DNA of 14,875 nucleotides, from NCBI GenBank assembly GCA_938009335.1, contig CALLHT010000072.1:1-14875 (forward strand). Reading direction: 5' to 3'. This stretch comes from an uncultured Rhizobiaceae group bacterium (GTDB taxonomy: Bacteria > Pseudomonadota > Alphaproteobacteria > Rhizobiales > Rhizobiaceae). Positions within the stretch are counted from its first letter, which is position 1. Each line of letters starts with the position of its first letter. Below the pieces are notes generated by a model. That model was given only the letters and a program-made list of their open reading frames with translations. It was not told the DNA's origin and searched no databases. Below, piece by piece: positions 1-5,749 of this stretch. The position numbers and the translations under genes are program-made.

Positions 1-17
1 CAAGCCCGAGGATGACG
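1..17. repeat. Partial palindromic repeat cut by the window edge
   Basis: The first 17 bases match positions 877-893 at 16 of 17 places (CAAGYCCGAGGATGACG). The inner copy is the right half of a palindrome with CTCGGA and TCCGAG arms, so the window opens inside another copy of the same dispersed intergenic repeat. This is a common element type in alphaproteobacterial genomes. Confidence 0.6.
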
Positions 18-43
18 GTGTGGCGCTGCTTAACCGTCAACCT

Positions 44-141
44 GCCTCCCCCTTGTGGGGAGGCACGCGATTGCCAAGACGTATGTCTTGAGCAGAGCGG
101 GTGGGGGTTTTGAAGGTTGCGGAGAATGCTTTTCCCCCACC
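44..141. repeat. Palindromic intergenic element with three nested or adjacent hairpins
   Basis: Three perfect stems lie close together. GCCTCCCC (44-51) pairs with GGGGAGGC (57-64) over a 5-nt loop. CAAGAC (75-80) pairs with GTCTTG (85-90). GGTGGGGG (100-107) pairs with CCCCCACC (134-141). No protein-like reading frame is seen. The layout resembles dispersed palindromic repeats that I know from intergenic DNA of alphaproteobacteria. I infer a non-coding repeat and cannot assign a function. Confidence 0.6.
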
Positions 142-199
142 GGTTCAGCTGGGGTTGCGACATGCGTCTTCGTTCACTCGATCCTTGCGAATCAGTGGC

Positions 200-660
200 T
201 TGCTTATAATTTCCCGCTTCGGGCATAGCCCTTGCGCGGCTCTTATCCCTCCGTGGCAGGGCAAAGGTTTGAAATCCTTCAAACCTGCCAGCCTGCGAAC
301 GGGCGCTGAGGTGGAACCTCAGCGAAAACAAATTAAGCGCACAACTGCAGGACCCGATTGCCATCTTAGTCCGTCTATGTGTGCCGGACCTTCGGGTCCT
401 GCGCGGAGATTTGATGTTACCGGTCAGGCGCCTTTGAACACACTGCCAGCCGATACCTCTTGGTTAGTGGTTAGAATCGATCAGCCGAACAAGAATTGCC
501 CGCTGCTACCTCTTCGAACCAGAACCGTAAGCCGCCCACTGGTTTCCGGTACATGCCCTTTCAGGTCATGTACCTTCTCCTATGGCCACCGCCGCTCCGC
601 CGCTTGTGAAGCACCAAGCCGCTGGCGTACGTCCGGTGGTTGCGCGTTTCACAAGTGGGC
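200..660. other. Hairpin-dense block, possible structured RNA, unassigned
   Basis: This stretch has no convincing gene but many strong stems. CCGC/GCGG encloses GGGC/GCCC (214-239). TGGCA/TGCCA is followed by GGTTTGAA/TTCAAACC (254-290). A 9-bp stem CGCTGAGGT/ACCTCAGCG has a 3-nt loop (304-324). GGACC-TTCG-GGTCC (386-399) would be a cUUCGg tetraloop in plus-strand RNA. GGTACATG/CATGTACC spans 548-574 and CTTGTGAA/TTCACAAG spans 603-655. GCAGGACCC (347-355) can also pair with GGGTCCTGC (394-402), which excludes the tetraloop hairpin. I found no hallmarks of tmRNA, RNase P RNA, SRP RNA or group II domain V. It could be a structured RNA or a cluster of palindromic repeats; the tetraloop favours the plus strand. 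Confidence 0.4.
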
Positions 661-698
661 TGATTGTAAGAAGAGGTTTTTGGGGCGGGGATAGAAAA

Positions 699-791
699 CC
701 GCACCTCACCCTGAGCCTGTCGAAGGGCGAGGTGGAATTAACCGAGATATCTCAATACCTTTCCTAACCCTTCGACAGGCTCAGGGTGAGG
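699..791. repeat. REP-like inverted repeat, copy A
   Basis: A perfect 24-nt inverted repeat has arms at 704-727 and 768-791 (core CTGAGCCTGTCGAAGGG and its complement) around a 40-nt loop. The 40 nt at 699-738 recur exactly at 908-947. The arm is a well-known dispersed palindrome of alphaproteobacterial intergenic DNA. RNA from either strand would fold into a long hairpin. Confidence 0.85.
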
Positions 792-867
792 AAGATTGCA
801 AAACGTTTTCCCCGCCGTAAAAACCTATGGCACTGGCGGACGGGTTTGCCATGGGTCCGTGCATGGA

Positions 868-893
868 TTCTCGGATCAAGTCCGAGGATGACG
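868..893. repeat. Small palindromic repeat
   Basis: CTCGGA (870-875) and TCCGAG (881-886) enclose a TCAAG loop, followed by GATGACG. The right half matches the first 17 bases of the window. It sits between the two REP-like copies, so repeats of different families are interleaved here. Confidence 0.55.
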
Positions 894-907
894 AATTGGG
901 CATGCAT

Positions 908-999
908 CCGCACCTCACCCTGAGCCTGTCGAAGGGCGAGGTGGAATAAATGAAATGTCTCAATGGCTTCCCTGACCCTTCGACAGGCTCAGGGTGAGG
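908..999. repeat. REP-like inverted repeat, copy B
   Basis: This is the second copy of the 24-nt inverted repeat, with arms at 913-936 and 976-999. The first 40 nt (908-947) are identical to 699-738. The loop is similar but diverged (both loops share a CTCAAT core), so the two units look like an old tandem duplication or repeated insertions of one element. Confidence 0.85.
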
Positions 1000-1020
1000 G
1001 AAGAGGCGATATGTTTCCCC

Positions 1021-1056
1021 CGTCATCCCGGCCGCTACTGCGAGCCGGGATCCACT
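1021..1056. repeat. Palindromic repeat of the CATCCCGG type
   Basis: ATCCCGG (1025-1031) pairs with CCGGGAT (1045-1051) around a 13-nt loop, flanked by CGTC and CCAC. From general knowledge, this palindrome is dispersed through many alphaproteobacterial genomes and is often seen close to small GIY-YIG nuclease genes. A GIY-YIG remnant starts about 50 bp downstream. Confidence 0.65.
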
Positions 1057-1107
1057 ATGCCCAACCGCAACCGCTAGGTGGTCTTAGAAGCAGTTGACGC
1101 TATTAAT

Positions 1108-1179
1108 ATGCACCGGCAAGATACGCATGTGAGTGGGTATGTTTACATCACGGCATCAAGAAAGAACGGCGCATTGTAG
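1108..1179 (+). pseudogene. Truncated GIY-YIG nuclease, N-terminal stump
   Basis: An ATG at 1108 opens a 23-residue frame that ends at TAG 1177. It contains GYVYITASRKNGAL, which closely matches the N-terminus of small bacterial GIY-YIG proteins (typically GYVYILASxRNGTLYxGVT). The first GIY-YIG strand (YVYI) is present, but the reading is cut exactly where LYIGVT should follow, at the start of a tandem repeat. No remainder of the domain (YIG, catalytic Arg, Glu) was found downstream. The family is usually about 90-100 residues long. I infer a gene decapitated by deletion or insertion, with the iteron DNA at the breakpoint. Confidence 0.6.
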
Positions 1180-1232
1180 ATTTACCGTGACAGTAGATTT
1201 ACCGTGAAAGTTATCAGATTTACTGTGACAGT
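1178..1232. repeat. Three 17-bp direct repeats (iteron-like)
   Basis: AGATTTACYGTGAMAGT occurs at 1178-1194, 1195-1211 and 1216-1232. The first two are head to tail and the third follows after 4 bp. The last copy also forms a perfect 15-bp palindrome, TTACTGTGACAGTAA, at 1220-1234. The first copy overlaps the stop codon of the GIY-YIG stump. Three copies with single-base differences suggest protein-binding sites or a fragment of a mobile element or replicon. No partner protein is evident. Confidence 0.6.
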
Positions 1233-1385
1233 AACCGAAATACAGGATTCGTATTCACTTAATACCCAACAAATAGTGGATTAACTGAGGGTATAAGACT
1301 TGGGTTCGTTGAATATACCATTTGTGCTGTCGTTTGATCATGGCCCGTATTGCTCGAGGTGTTGTTCCTAATTTTGAATATGCCT

Positions 1386-1420
1386 ATACGCTTTACGTAT
1401 CGCGTATTTTGCGCTACATT
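1386..1420 (+). promoter_or_regulatory. Candidate higBA promoter with overlapping operator
   Basis: TTTACG (1392-1397) and TACATT (1415-1420) are separated by 17 bp, which would start transcription at about the higB ATG (1427). An inverted repeat ATACG-CTTTA-CGTAT (1386-1400) covers the -35 box, and a further CGTAT half-site follows at 1403. HigA-type antitoxins usually repress their own operon through such sites, so this is a plausible operator. No Shine-Dalgarno sequence precedes higB, which fits a leaderless message. This is inference from motif spacing only. Confidence 0.4.
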
Positions 1421-1426
1421 AATCGG

Positions 1427-1711
1427 ATGATTGAAGGCTATGCTGACAGGAGAACGGAGGGATTTGGTTCCGGTGAGCGGATCAAAGCGTTTTCCGGATT
1501 TGAGCGGCAGGCAGAGAGGCGGTTGGCGATATTGAATGCGGCTACTACGCTGGAAAGTCTGTCAGCTCTCAAAAGCAATAGGCTTGAGGCTTTGTCGGGT
1601 AATCGTAAAGGGCAGTATAGCATTCGGATTAATCAACAGTGGCGACTTTGCTTTGCTTGGAATGATGGGGATGCCGGGCCTTCGAGAGTGGAAATAGTAG
1701 ATTATCATTGA
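1427..1711 (+). CDS. higB: HigB-type toxin, RelE/ParE superfamily
   Basis: This is the putative ribosome-dependent mRNA interferase toxin of a type II toxin-antitoxin pair. The 94-residue protein starting MIEGYADRRT has the HigB pattern: an N-terminal helical pair with repeated Arg, then LEALSGNRKGQYSIRINQQW, then RLCFAWNDG, ending in the characteristic VEIVDYH. The frame is open further upstream (from 1322), but the extra 35 residues do not match the family, which is normally 90-95 residues long, so I chose 1427. No clear Shine-Dalgarno site precedes it. The stop codon overlaps the ribosome-binding site of higA, giving the usual toxin-first order of higBA. Family membership is secure. Whether the toxin is active is not known. 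Confidence 0.88.
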   Translation: MIEGYADRRTEGFGSGERIKAFSGFERQAERRLAILNAATTLESLSALKSNRLEALSGNRKGQYSIRINQQWRLCFAWNDGDAGPSRVEIVDYH

Positions 1712-1718
1712 GGATATG

Positions 1719-2003
1719 ATGTTTAAACGTGTTGTACATCCAGGAGCCATTTTGGGCGATGAAATTGACGAGCTGGGAATCTCTATTGCTGAGCTGGCGC
1801 GCCAAATTTCTGTGCCTGCAAACAGGTTGAGCCAAATTGTGGCGGGTAAACGTTCGATCTCCGGAGATACAGCTTTGCGCTTGGGGCATTGGTTTAAAAT
1901 GGAGCCGCAATTTTGGATGAACCTACAATCGCAATATGATTTGGCAATTGCTGAGAGCGAAGTTGGTGAACTTGTGCAGTCTTTACCAACGCGTGCTGCA
2001 TGA
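1719..2003 (+). CDS. higA: HigA-type antitoxin, XRE-family HTH
   Basis: This is the antitoxin and probable autorepressor of the HigB toxin. It opens with VHPGAILGDEIDELGIS, the hallmark of HigA. A helix-turn-helix follows at about residues 20-55 (SIAELARQISVPANRLSQIV, then GKRSISGDTALRLG), and it ends with the typical FWMNLQSQYDL segment. Length (94-95 residues) is normal. AGGA at 1711-1714 gives better spacing to the ATG at 1719 than to the one at 1716, so I use 1719. The TGA stop overlaps the ATG of cmk (ATGA at 2000-2003), which implies translational coupling of an antitoxin to a housekeeping gene. That is unusual and may help keep the module in the chromosome. Confidence 0.92.
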   Translation: MFKRVVHPGAILGDEIDELGISIAELARQISVPANRLSQIVAGKRSISGDTALRLGHWFKMEPQFWMNLQSQYDLAIAESEVGELVQSLPTRAA

Positions 2004-2641
2004 CAAACCTTCTTATCATCGCCATTGATGGACCTGCCGCATCGGGCAAAGGCACGCTTGCGCGGCGCTTGGCGGAGCATTATGGTCTGCCGCATCTGGA
2101 TACCGGTCTGACCTACCGTGCGGTTGGCTATGCGCTTCTGCAATCCGGATTGCCTTTGGACCGTGAAGAATTGGCCGAGATTGTTGCCGAGAACCTCGAT
2201 TTGGGATCGCTTGATCGGGAAATTCTATCCGCCCATGAGGTAGGAGAGGCGGCGTCTAAAATTGCTGTCATGAGCACGGTGCGGAAAATTCTCGTTGAGC
2301 AACAGCGTAAGTTTGCTGCCCAAGGCGAAGGCGCAGTGTTAGATGGCCGCGATATCGGGACCGTTGTCTGCCCGCAAGCAACCGTAAAGCTCTATATCAC
2401 CGCGTCACCCGAAACCCGTGCGCGACGCCGCCATAGAGAAGTGGATGAAAAAAGCGGCGGCTCATCTTACGAACAAATTCTTGCAGACATCATCAAGCGT
2501 GATGAACGTGACATGGGGCGGGCTGACAGTCCGCTAAAGCCCGCGACAGATGCGCACTTGATTGATACGTCAGAAATGTCTATAGAAACGGCGTTTGAGA
2601 CTGCTTTACGCTTCGTTGAAGCTGCCATCTCTGAACAATAG
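2000..2641 (+). CDS. cmk: Cytidylate kinase (CMP/dCMP kinase)
   Basis: This cytosolic enzyme phosphorylates CMP and dCMP with ATP in pyrimidine nucleotide salvage and synthesis. The 213-residue protein has the P-loop GPAASGKGT at about 11-19, the HLDTGLTYRAVG segment at about 33-44, the nucleotide-binding VLDGRDIGTVV at about 113, the KLYITASPETRARRR lid region and the KRDERDMGRADSPLKPA motif. Length matches the family (about 210-230). Its ATG overlaps the higA stop and it has no promoter of its own in a gap, so it is probably transcribed from the higBA promoter or from within higA. In many Hyphomicrobiales cmk lies between aroA and rpsA. Here rpsA follows, but upstream sits the toxin-antitoxin pair instead of aroA. 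Confidence 0.97.
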   Translation: MTNLLIIAIDGPAASGKGTLARRLAEHYGLPHLDTGLTYRAVGYALLQSGLPLDREELAEIVAENLDLGSLDREILSAHEVGEAASKIAVMSTVRKILVEQQRKFAAQGEGAVLDGRDIGTVVCPQATVKLYITASPETRARRRHREVDEKSGGSSYEQILADIIKRDERDMGRADSPLKPATDAHLIDTSEMSIETAFETALRFVEAAISEQ

Positions 2642-2661
2642 CGATCCAGTTCCCATTCTTC

Positions 2662-2761
2662 GCACTGCAAACGCCTTAAAGGCATGCTTGGGATTTGGAT
2701 AAACAAACACAAACCCGCAGTGCAGCGTGGAACTTATTTTAAGCGTTAAACGCCGTTCCAC
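2662..2761 (+). promoter_or_regulatory. rpsA leader with two inverted repeats, candidate translational control
   Basis: Two perfect 7-bp stems can form in the cmk-rpsA gap. GCACTGC (2662-2668) pairs with GCAGTGC (2717-2723). GTGGAAC (2727-2733) pairs with GTTCCAC (2755-2761), and an inner GCGT/ACGC stem caps the latter. The second hairpin ends two bases before the AGGAG ribosome-binding site (2764-2768). rpsA of other bacteria is autoregulated through structured leaders, so a similar role here is reasonable inference. Neither stem is followed by a T-tract, so termination is unlikely. Confidence 0.45.
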
Positions 2762-2773
2762 TCAGGAGACTCT

Positions 2774-4471
2774 ATGACAACTAGTGCTAGCATGGAAGAG
2801 TTCGAAGCTCTTCTCGAACAGTCCTTTGAAACACATGATGTTGTTGAAGGTGCTGTTGTAAAAGGTTTGATTACCGGTTTTGAAAAAGACCTGGCAGTCA
2901 TCGACGTAGGCCTCAAGGTTGAAGGCCGCGTAGCAATGAAAGAATTTGGCGCCGCAGGGCGTGACGGTTCTATGAAAGTCGGCGATGAAGTCGAAGTTTA
3001 TGTGGACCGTGTTGAAAACGCGATGGGTGAGGCGGTTCTGTCTCGCGAAAAAGCCCGCCGTGAAGAAAGCTGGATTCGCCTTGAGAAAATGTTCGAAGCA
3101 AACGAGCGTGTTGAAGGTGTGATCTACAATCAGGTTAAAGGTGGCTTCACGGTTGACCTTGATGGCGCAATGGCATTCTTGCCGCGTTCGCAAGTGGACA
3201 TCCGTCCGGTGCGTGACGTAACGCCATTGATGAACAATCCGCAGCCGTTCCAAATCCTCAAGATGGACCGTCGTCGCGGCAACATTGTGGTTTCCCGTCG
3301 TTCAATCCTTGAAGAGAGCCGTGCGGAACAGCGTTCAGAGATCGTACAAAACCTTGAAGAAGGTCAGGTCGTTGACGGTGTGGTCAAGAATGTTACTGAT
3401 TACGGTGCATTCGTTGATCTTGGCGGTATCGATGGTCTTCTACACGTGACAGACATGGCTTGGCGCCGTGTTAATCACCCAAGCGAGATCCTGAATATCG
3501 GTCAGACCGTGAAAGTTCAGATCATCCGCGTGAACCAGGAAACACACCGTATTTCACTCGGCATGAAGCAGCTTGAGAGCGATCCTTGGGAATCAATCGA
3601 CGACAAGTATCCGCTTGAGAAGAAAATCACTGGCCGCGTGACCAACATCACCGATTACGGTGCATTTGTTGAAATCGAGCCGGGCATTGAAGGTCTGATC
3701 CACGTTTCTGAAATGTCTTGGACAAAGAAGAACGTACATCCAGGCAAGATCGTTTCTACTTCACAAGAAGTGGAAGTAATCGTTCTGGAAGTAGACCCAT
3801 CCAAGCGCCGTATCTCACTTGGCCTCAAGCAAACTATGGACAACCCATGGGATTCATTTGCTGATCTGTACCCAACAGGCACAGAAGTTGAAGGCGAAGT
3901 GAAGAACAAGACTGAGTTCGGTCTGTTCATCGGTCTTGAAAACGATGTTGATGGCATGGTTCACCTTTCTGATCTCGACTGGAACAAGTCTGGTGAAGAA
4001 GCCATGGAAGACTACAACAAAGGTGACATGGTGAAAGCGGTTGTTCTCGACATCGATGTTGAGAAAGAGCGCATCTCACTTGGCATCAAGCAATTGGGTG
4101 GTGATCCTGTGGGTGCTGCGGCTGAATCAGGCGCAATCCGCAAGGGTGCTATTGTAACCTGTGAGGTTCTGGAAGTGAAAGACGGTGGTCTTGAAGTTTC
4201 TATTGCCGAAACAGAGCTGCAAAGCTTTATCCGCCGTTCAGACTTGTCTCGCGACCGTGACGAACAGCGCCCAGAGCGTTTTGCGGTTGGTCAAAAGGTT
4301 GACGCTCGCGTTATCCAGTTTGACAAGAAGACAGGCCGTGTTGGTGTTTCCATCAAGGCTCTGGAAATTGCAGAAGAGAAAGAGGCAGTCGCACAATACG
4401 GCTCATCTGACTCAGGTGCATCTCTTGGCGATATTCTTGGTGCTGCTCTTAAAGATCGCGGCGAAGAATAA
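2774..4471 (+). CDS. rpsA: 30S ribosomal protein S1
   Basis: This essential ribosomal protein binds mRNA upstream of start codons and helps initiation on structured or weakly SD-led messages. At 565 residues it carries six S1 (OB-fold) repeats, at roughly 22-92, 110-180, 195-265, 283-352, 370-438 and 458-530. Repeats 3-5 show the strong form (VTDYGAFVDLGGIDGLLHV, then ITDYGAFVEIEPGIEGLIHV), while repeats 1, 2 and 6 are more diverged, as in other proteobacteria. The C-terminal SLGDILGAALKDR tail is typical of alphaproteobacteria. The start is fixed by AGGAG with 5-nt spacing. A good terminator follows, and cmk lies upstream on the same strand. Confidence 0.98.
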   Translation: MTTSASMEEFEALLEQSFETHDVVEGAVVKGLITGFEKDLAVIDVGLKVEGRVAMKEFGAAGRDGSMKVGDEVEVYVDRVENAMGEAVLSREKARREESWIRLEKMFEANERVEGVIYNQVKGGFTVDLDGAMAFLPRSQVDIRPVRDVTPLMNNPQPFQILKMDRRRGNIVVSRRSILEESRAEQRSEIVQNLEEGQVVDGVVKNVTDYGAFVDLGGIDGLLHVTDMAWRRVNHPSEILNIGQTVKVQIIRVNQETHRISLGMKQLESDPWESIDDKYPLEKKITGRVTNITDYGAFVEIEPGIEGLIHVSEMSWTKKNVHPGKIVSTSQEVEVIVLEVDPSKRRISLGLKQTMDNPWDSFADLYPTGTEVEGEVKNKTEFGLFIGLENDVDGMVHLSDLDWNKSGEEAMEDYNKGDMVKAVVLDIDVEKERISLGIKQLGGDPVGAAAESGAIRKGAIVTCEVLEVKDGGLEVSIAETELQSFIRRSDLSRDRDEQRPERFAVGQKVDARVIQFDKKTGRVGVSIKALEIAEEKEAVAQYGSSDSGASLGDILGAALKDRGEE

Positions 4472-4494
4472 TTATCGCCCGACTATTTAAAAGA

Positions 4495-4529
4495 ATTGAA
4501 GGCCCGGATCGAAAGACCCGGGCTTTTTT
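4495..4529 (+). terminator. Rho-independent terminator after rpsA
   Basis: GCCCGG (4502-4507) pairs with CCGGGC (4518-4523). The stem extends through TC/GA past one A-C mismatch to a GAAA loop, and six T residues follow (4524-4529). It lies about 30 nt past the rpsA stop and closes the higBA-cmk-rpsA unit. Confidence 0.88.
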
Positions 4530-4556
4530 GTGTGATAGCCTTGTGTTTTCGATAAT
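4528..4556 (+). promoter_or_regulatory. Candidate dusA promoter
   Basis: TTGTGT (4528-4533) and GATAAT (4551-4556) are 17 bp apart. A start near 4563 would give a leader of about 12 nt that still holds the AGGGA ribosome-binding site (4567-4571) of dusA. The -35 box overlaps the T-tract of the upstream terminator. The call rests on the match to sigma-70-type boxes only. Confidence 0.35.
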
Positions 4557-4574
4557 CTGCAATATTAGGGACGC

Positions 4575-5585
4575 ATGAATTATCTATCCCCGAAATATGG
4601 TGATCTTGGGCCACGCTTTGCCGTTGCGCCGATGATGGATTGGTCCGATCGTCATTGTCGTTATTTTCACCGACTGATGACCAAACATGCACTGCTCTAT
4701 ACGGAGATGGTTGTTGCGGATGCGGTGATCCATGGGGATCGTGATTATCTCTTAGGGTTTGACGATACGGAGCACCCAATCGCTTTGCAGCTTGGGGGGA
4801 GTGATCCGGAAAAACTATCCCAAGCCGCGAAAGTGGGCGAAGCCTATGGATATGACGAGATCAATCTGAATGTCGGTTGCCCGTCGGATCGGGTGCAATC
4901 CGGAACCTTCGGGGCCTGTTTGATGCGTGAGCCTGAACTGGTTGCGCGGTGCGTTGCTGCGATGAAAAACGTGGTGGATATTCCAGTGACCGTGAAATGT
5001 CGCATCGGTGTAGATGAACAGGATACAGGGCCAGCACTGGATAATCTTGCTCAGATGGTTTGGGAGCAGGGGGCAGATGCAATTTGGGTTCATGCGCGCA
5101 AAGCCTGGCTGCAAGGGTTAAGCCCGAAGGAGAACCGCGATATTCCGCCTCTGGATTATGATCGTGTCTATCGTTTGAAAGCGGAAAATGAGAGTCGTTT
5201 CATTGGGATAAACGGCGGTGTTCAGGATTTGAATCAAGTGCAGGATCATCTTCAAACCGTCGATGGGTGTATGCTGGGGCGTGCGGCGTATCACAACCCA
5301 TCTCTTTTGCGCGGCGTTGATGGTCTTGTTTTCGGCTCCAAGTCCGCGGAAATTTCTTATGATGAAATCATTACTGGAATGAGTGAGTACGCCGAAAGGC
5401 ATGTCTTAAGTGGCGGGCGACTTAATCAAATCACCCGGCACATTATCGGGTTGTTTCAGGGTGTCCCGGGTGCACGGGGTTGGCGGCAGGTATTGAGCAC
5501 CGAAGCAGTCAAGCCTGGAGCCGGTCCTGAGGTTATTTCCGAGGCTTATGCAAGGGTGCAAGTTTCTGCAGTTGCTGCAGAATAA
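4575..5585 (+). CDS. dusA: tRNA-dihydrouridine(20/20a) synthase DusA
   Basis: This FMN-dependent enzyme reduces uridine to dihydrouridine in the D-loop of tRNA, using NADPH. The 336-residue protein has the Dus barrel opening FAVAPMMDWSDRHCRYF, the LQLGGSDPEKL strand, and the active-site loop NVGCPSDRVQSG with catalytic Cys102. Lys141 (VKCRIG), His173 (VHARKAWLQGL) and the FMN-phosphate motif INGGVQ at about 212 follow. Spacing of Cys102, Lys141 and His173 (39 and 32 residues) is right for the family. The ARKAWLQGLSPKENR segment is diagnostic of DusA rather than DusB or DusC. The start has AGGGA three bases upstream. It appears to be a single-gene transcription unit. Confidence 0.96.
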   Translation: MNYLSPKYGDLGPRFAVAPMMDWSDRHCRYFHRLMTKHALLYTEMVVADAVIHGDRDYLLGFDDTEHPIALQLGGSDPEKLSQAAKVGEAYGYDEINLNVGCPSDRVQSGTFGACLMREPELVARCVAAMKNVVDIPVTVKCRIGVDEQDTGPALDNLAQMVWEQGADAIWVHARKAWLQGLSPKENRDIPPLDYDRVYRLKAENESRFIGINGGVQDLNQVQDHLQTVDGCMLGRAAYHNPSLLRGVDGLVFGSKSAEISYDEIITGMSEYAERHVLSGGRLNQITRHIIGLFQGVPGARGWRQVLSTEAVKPGAGPEVISEAYARVQVSAVAAE

Positions 5586-5672
5586 GGTGTAGATCTGTCA
5601 GGCTACTATTAACCTTGTTCTATAAAACCTATCCACTTCAGCAAAAATAACGGAACCGTTACCGCAGAATTA

Positions 5673-5701
5673 TTGAGTTTTTAATGGCTGCTCAATATGG
5701 T
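5673..5701 (+). promoter_or_regulatory. Weak candidate promoter of the L,D-transpeptidase gene
   Basis: TTGAGT (5673-5678) and TATGGT (5696-5701) are 17 bp apart and about 50 bp before the gene. The wider gap after dusA (5586-5749) also holds a small inverted repeat AACGG-AA-CCGTT (5649-5660). Nothing else was recognised there. Confidence 0.25.
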
Positions 5702-5749
5702 TTTACGTCACGGAATATGAATTGCATTGATTAGTCGGGAGTTAGGTGC

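Noticed and set aside
185..210. TTGCGA...TATAAT as a promoter for the structured block
   Set aside because: The -10 match is perfect, but the spacing is only 14 bp and no better -35 box is present, so I did not list it.
101..694. A 197-codon open frame on the plus strand
   Set aside because: The composition is not protein-like (many Cys, Arg, Ser and Pro; no domain pattern). It runs through perfect hairpins and a palindromic repeat and has no ribosome-binding site.
140..700. tmRNA, RNase P RNA, SRP RNA or group II intron
   Set aside because: I looked on both strands for the tag-peptide codons, the T-arm and acceptor, the GAGGAAAGTCC core, the SRP loop and the GAAA-capped domain V. None was found.
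1178..1232. A small CRISPR array
   Set aside because: The repeats are 17 bp and adjacent or 4 bp apart, so there are no spacers of suitable length and no cas genes.
1322..1426. N-terminal extension of HigB by 35 residues
   Set aside because: The extension covers the candidate promoter and operator and does not resemble the family. The shorter start gives the normal HigB length.
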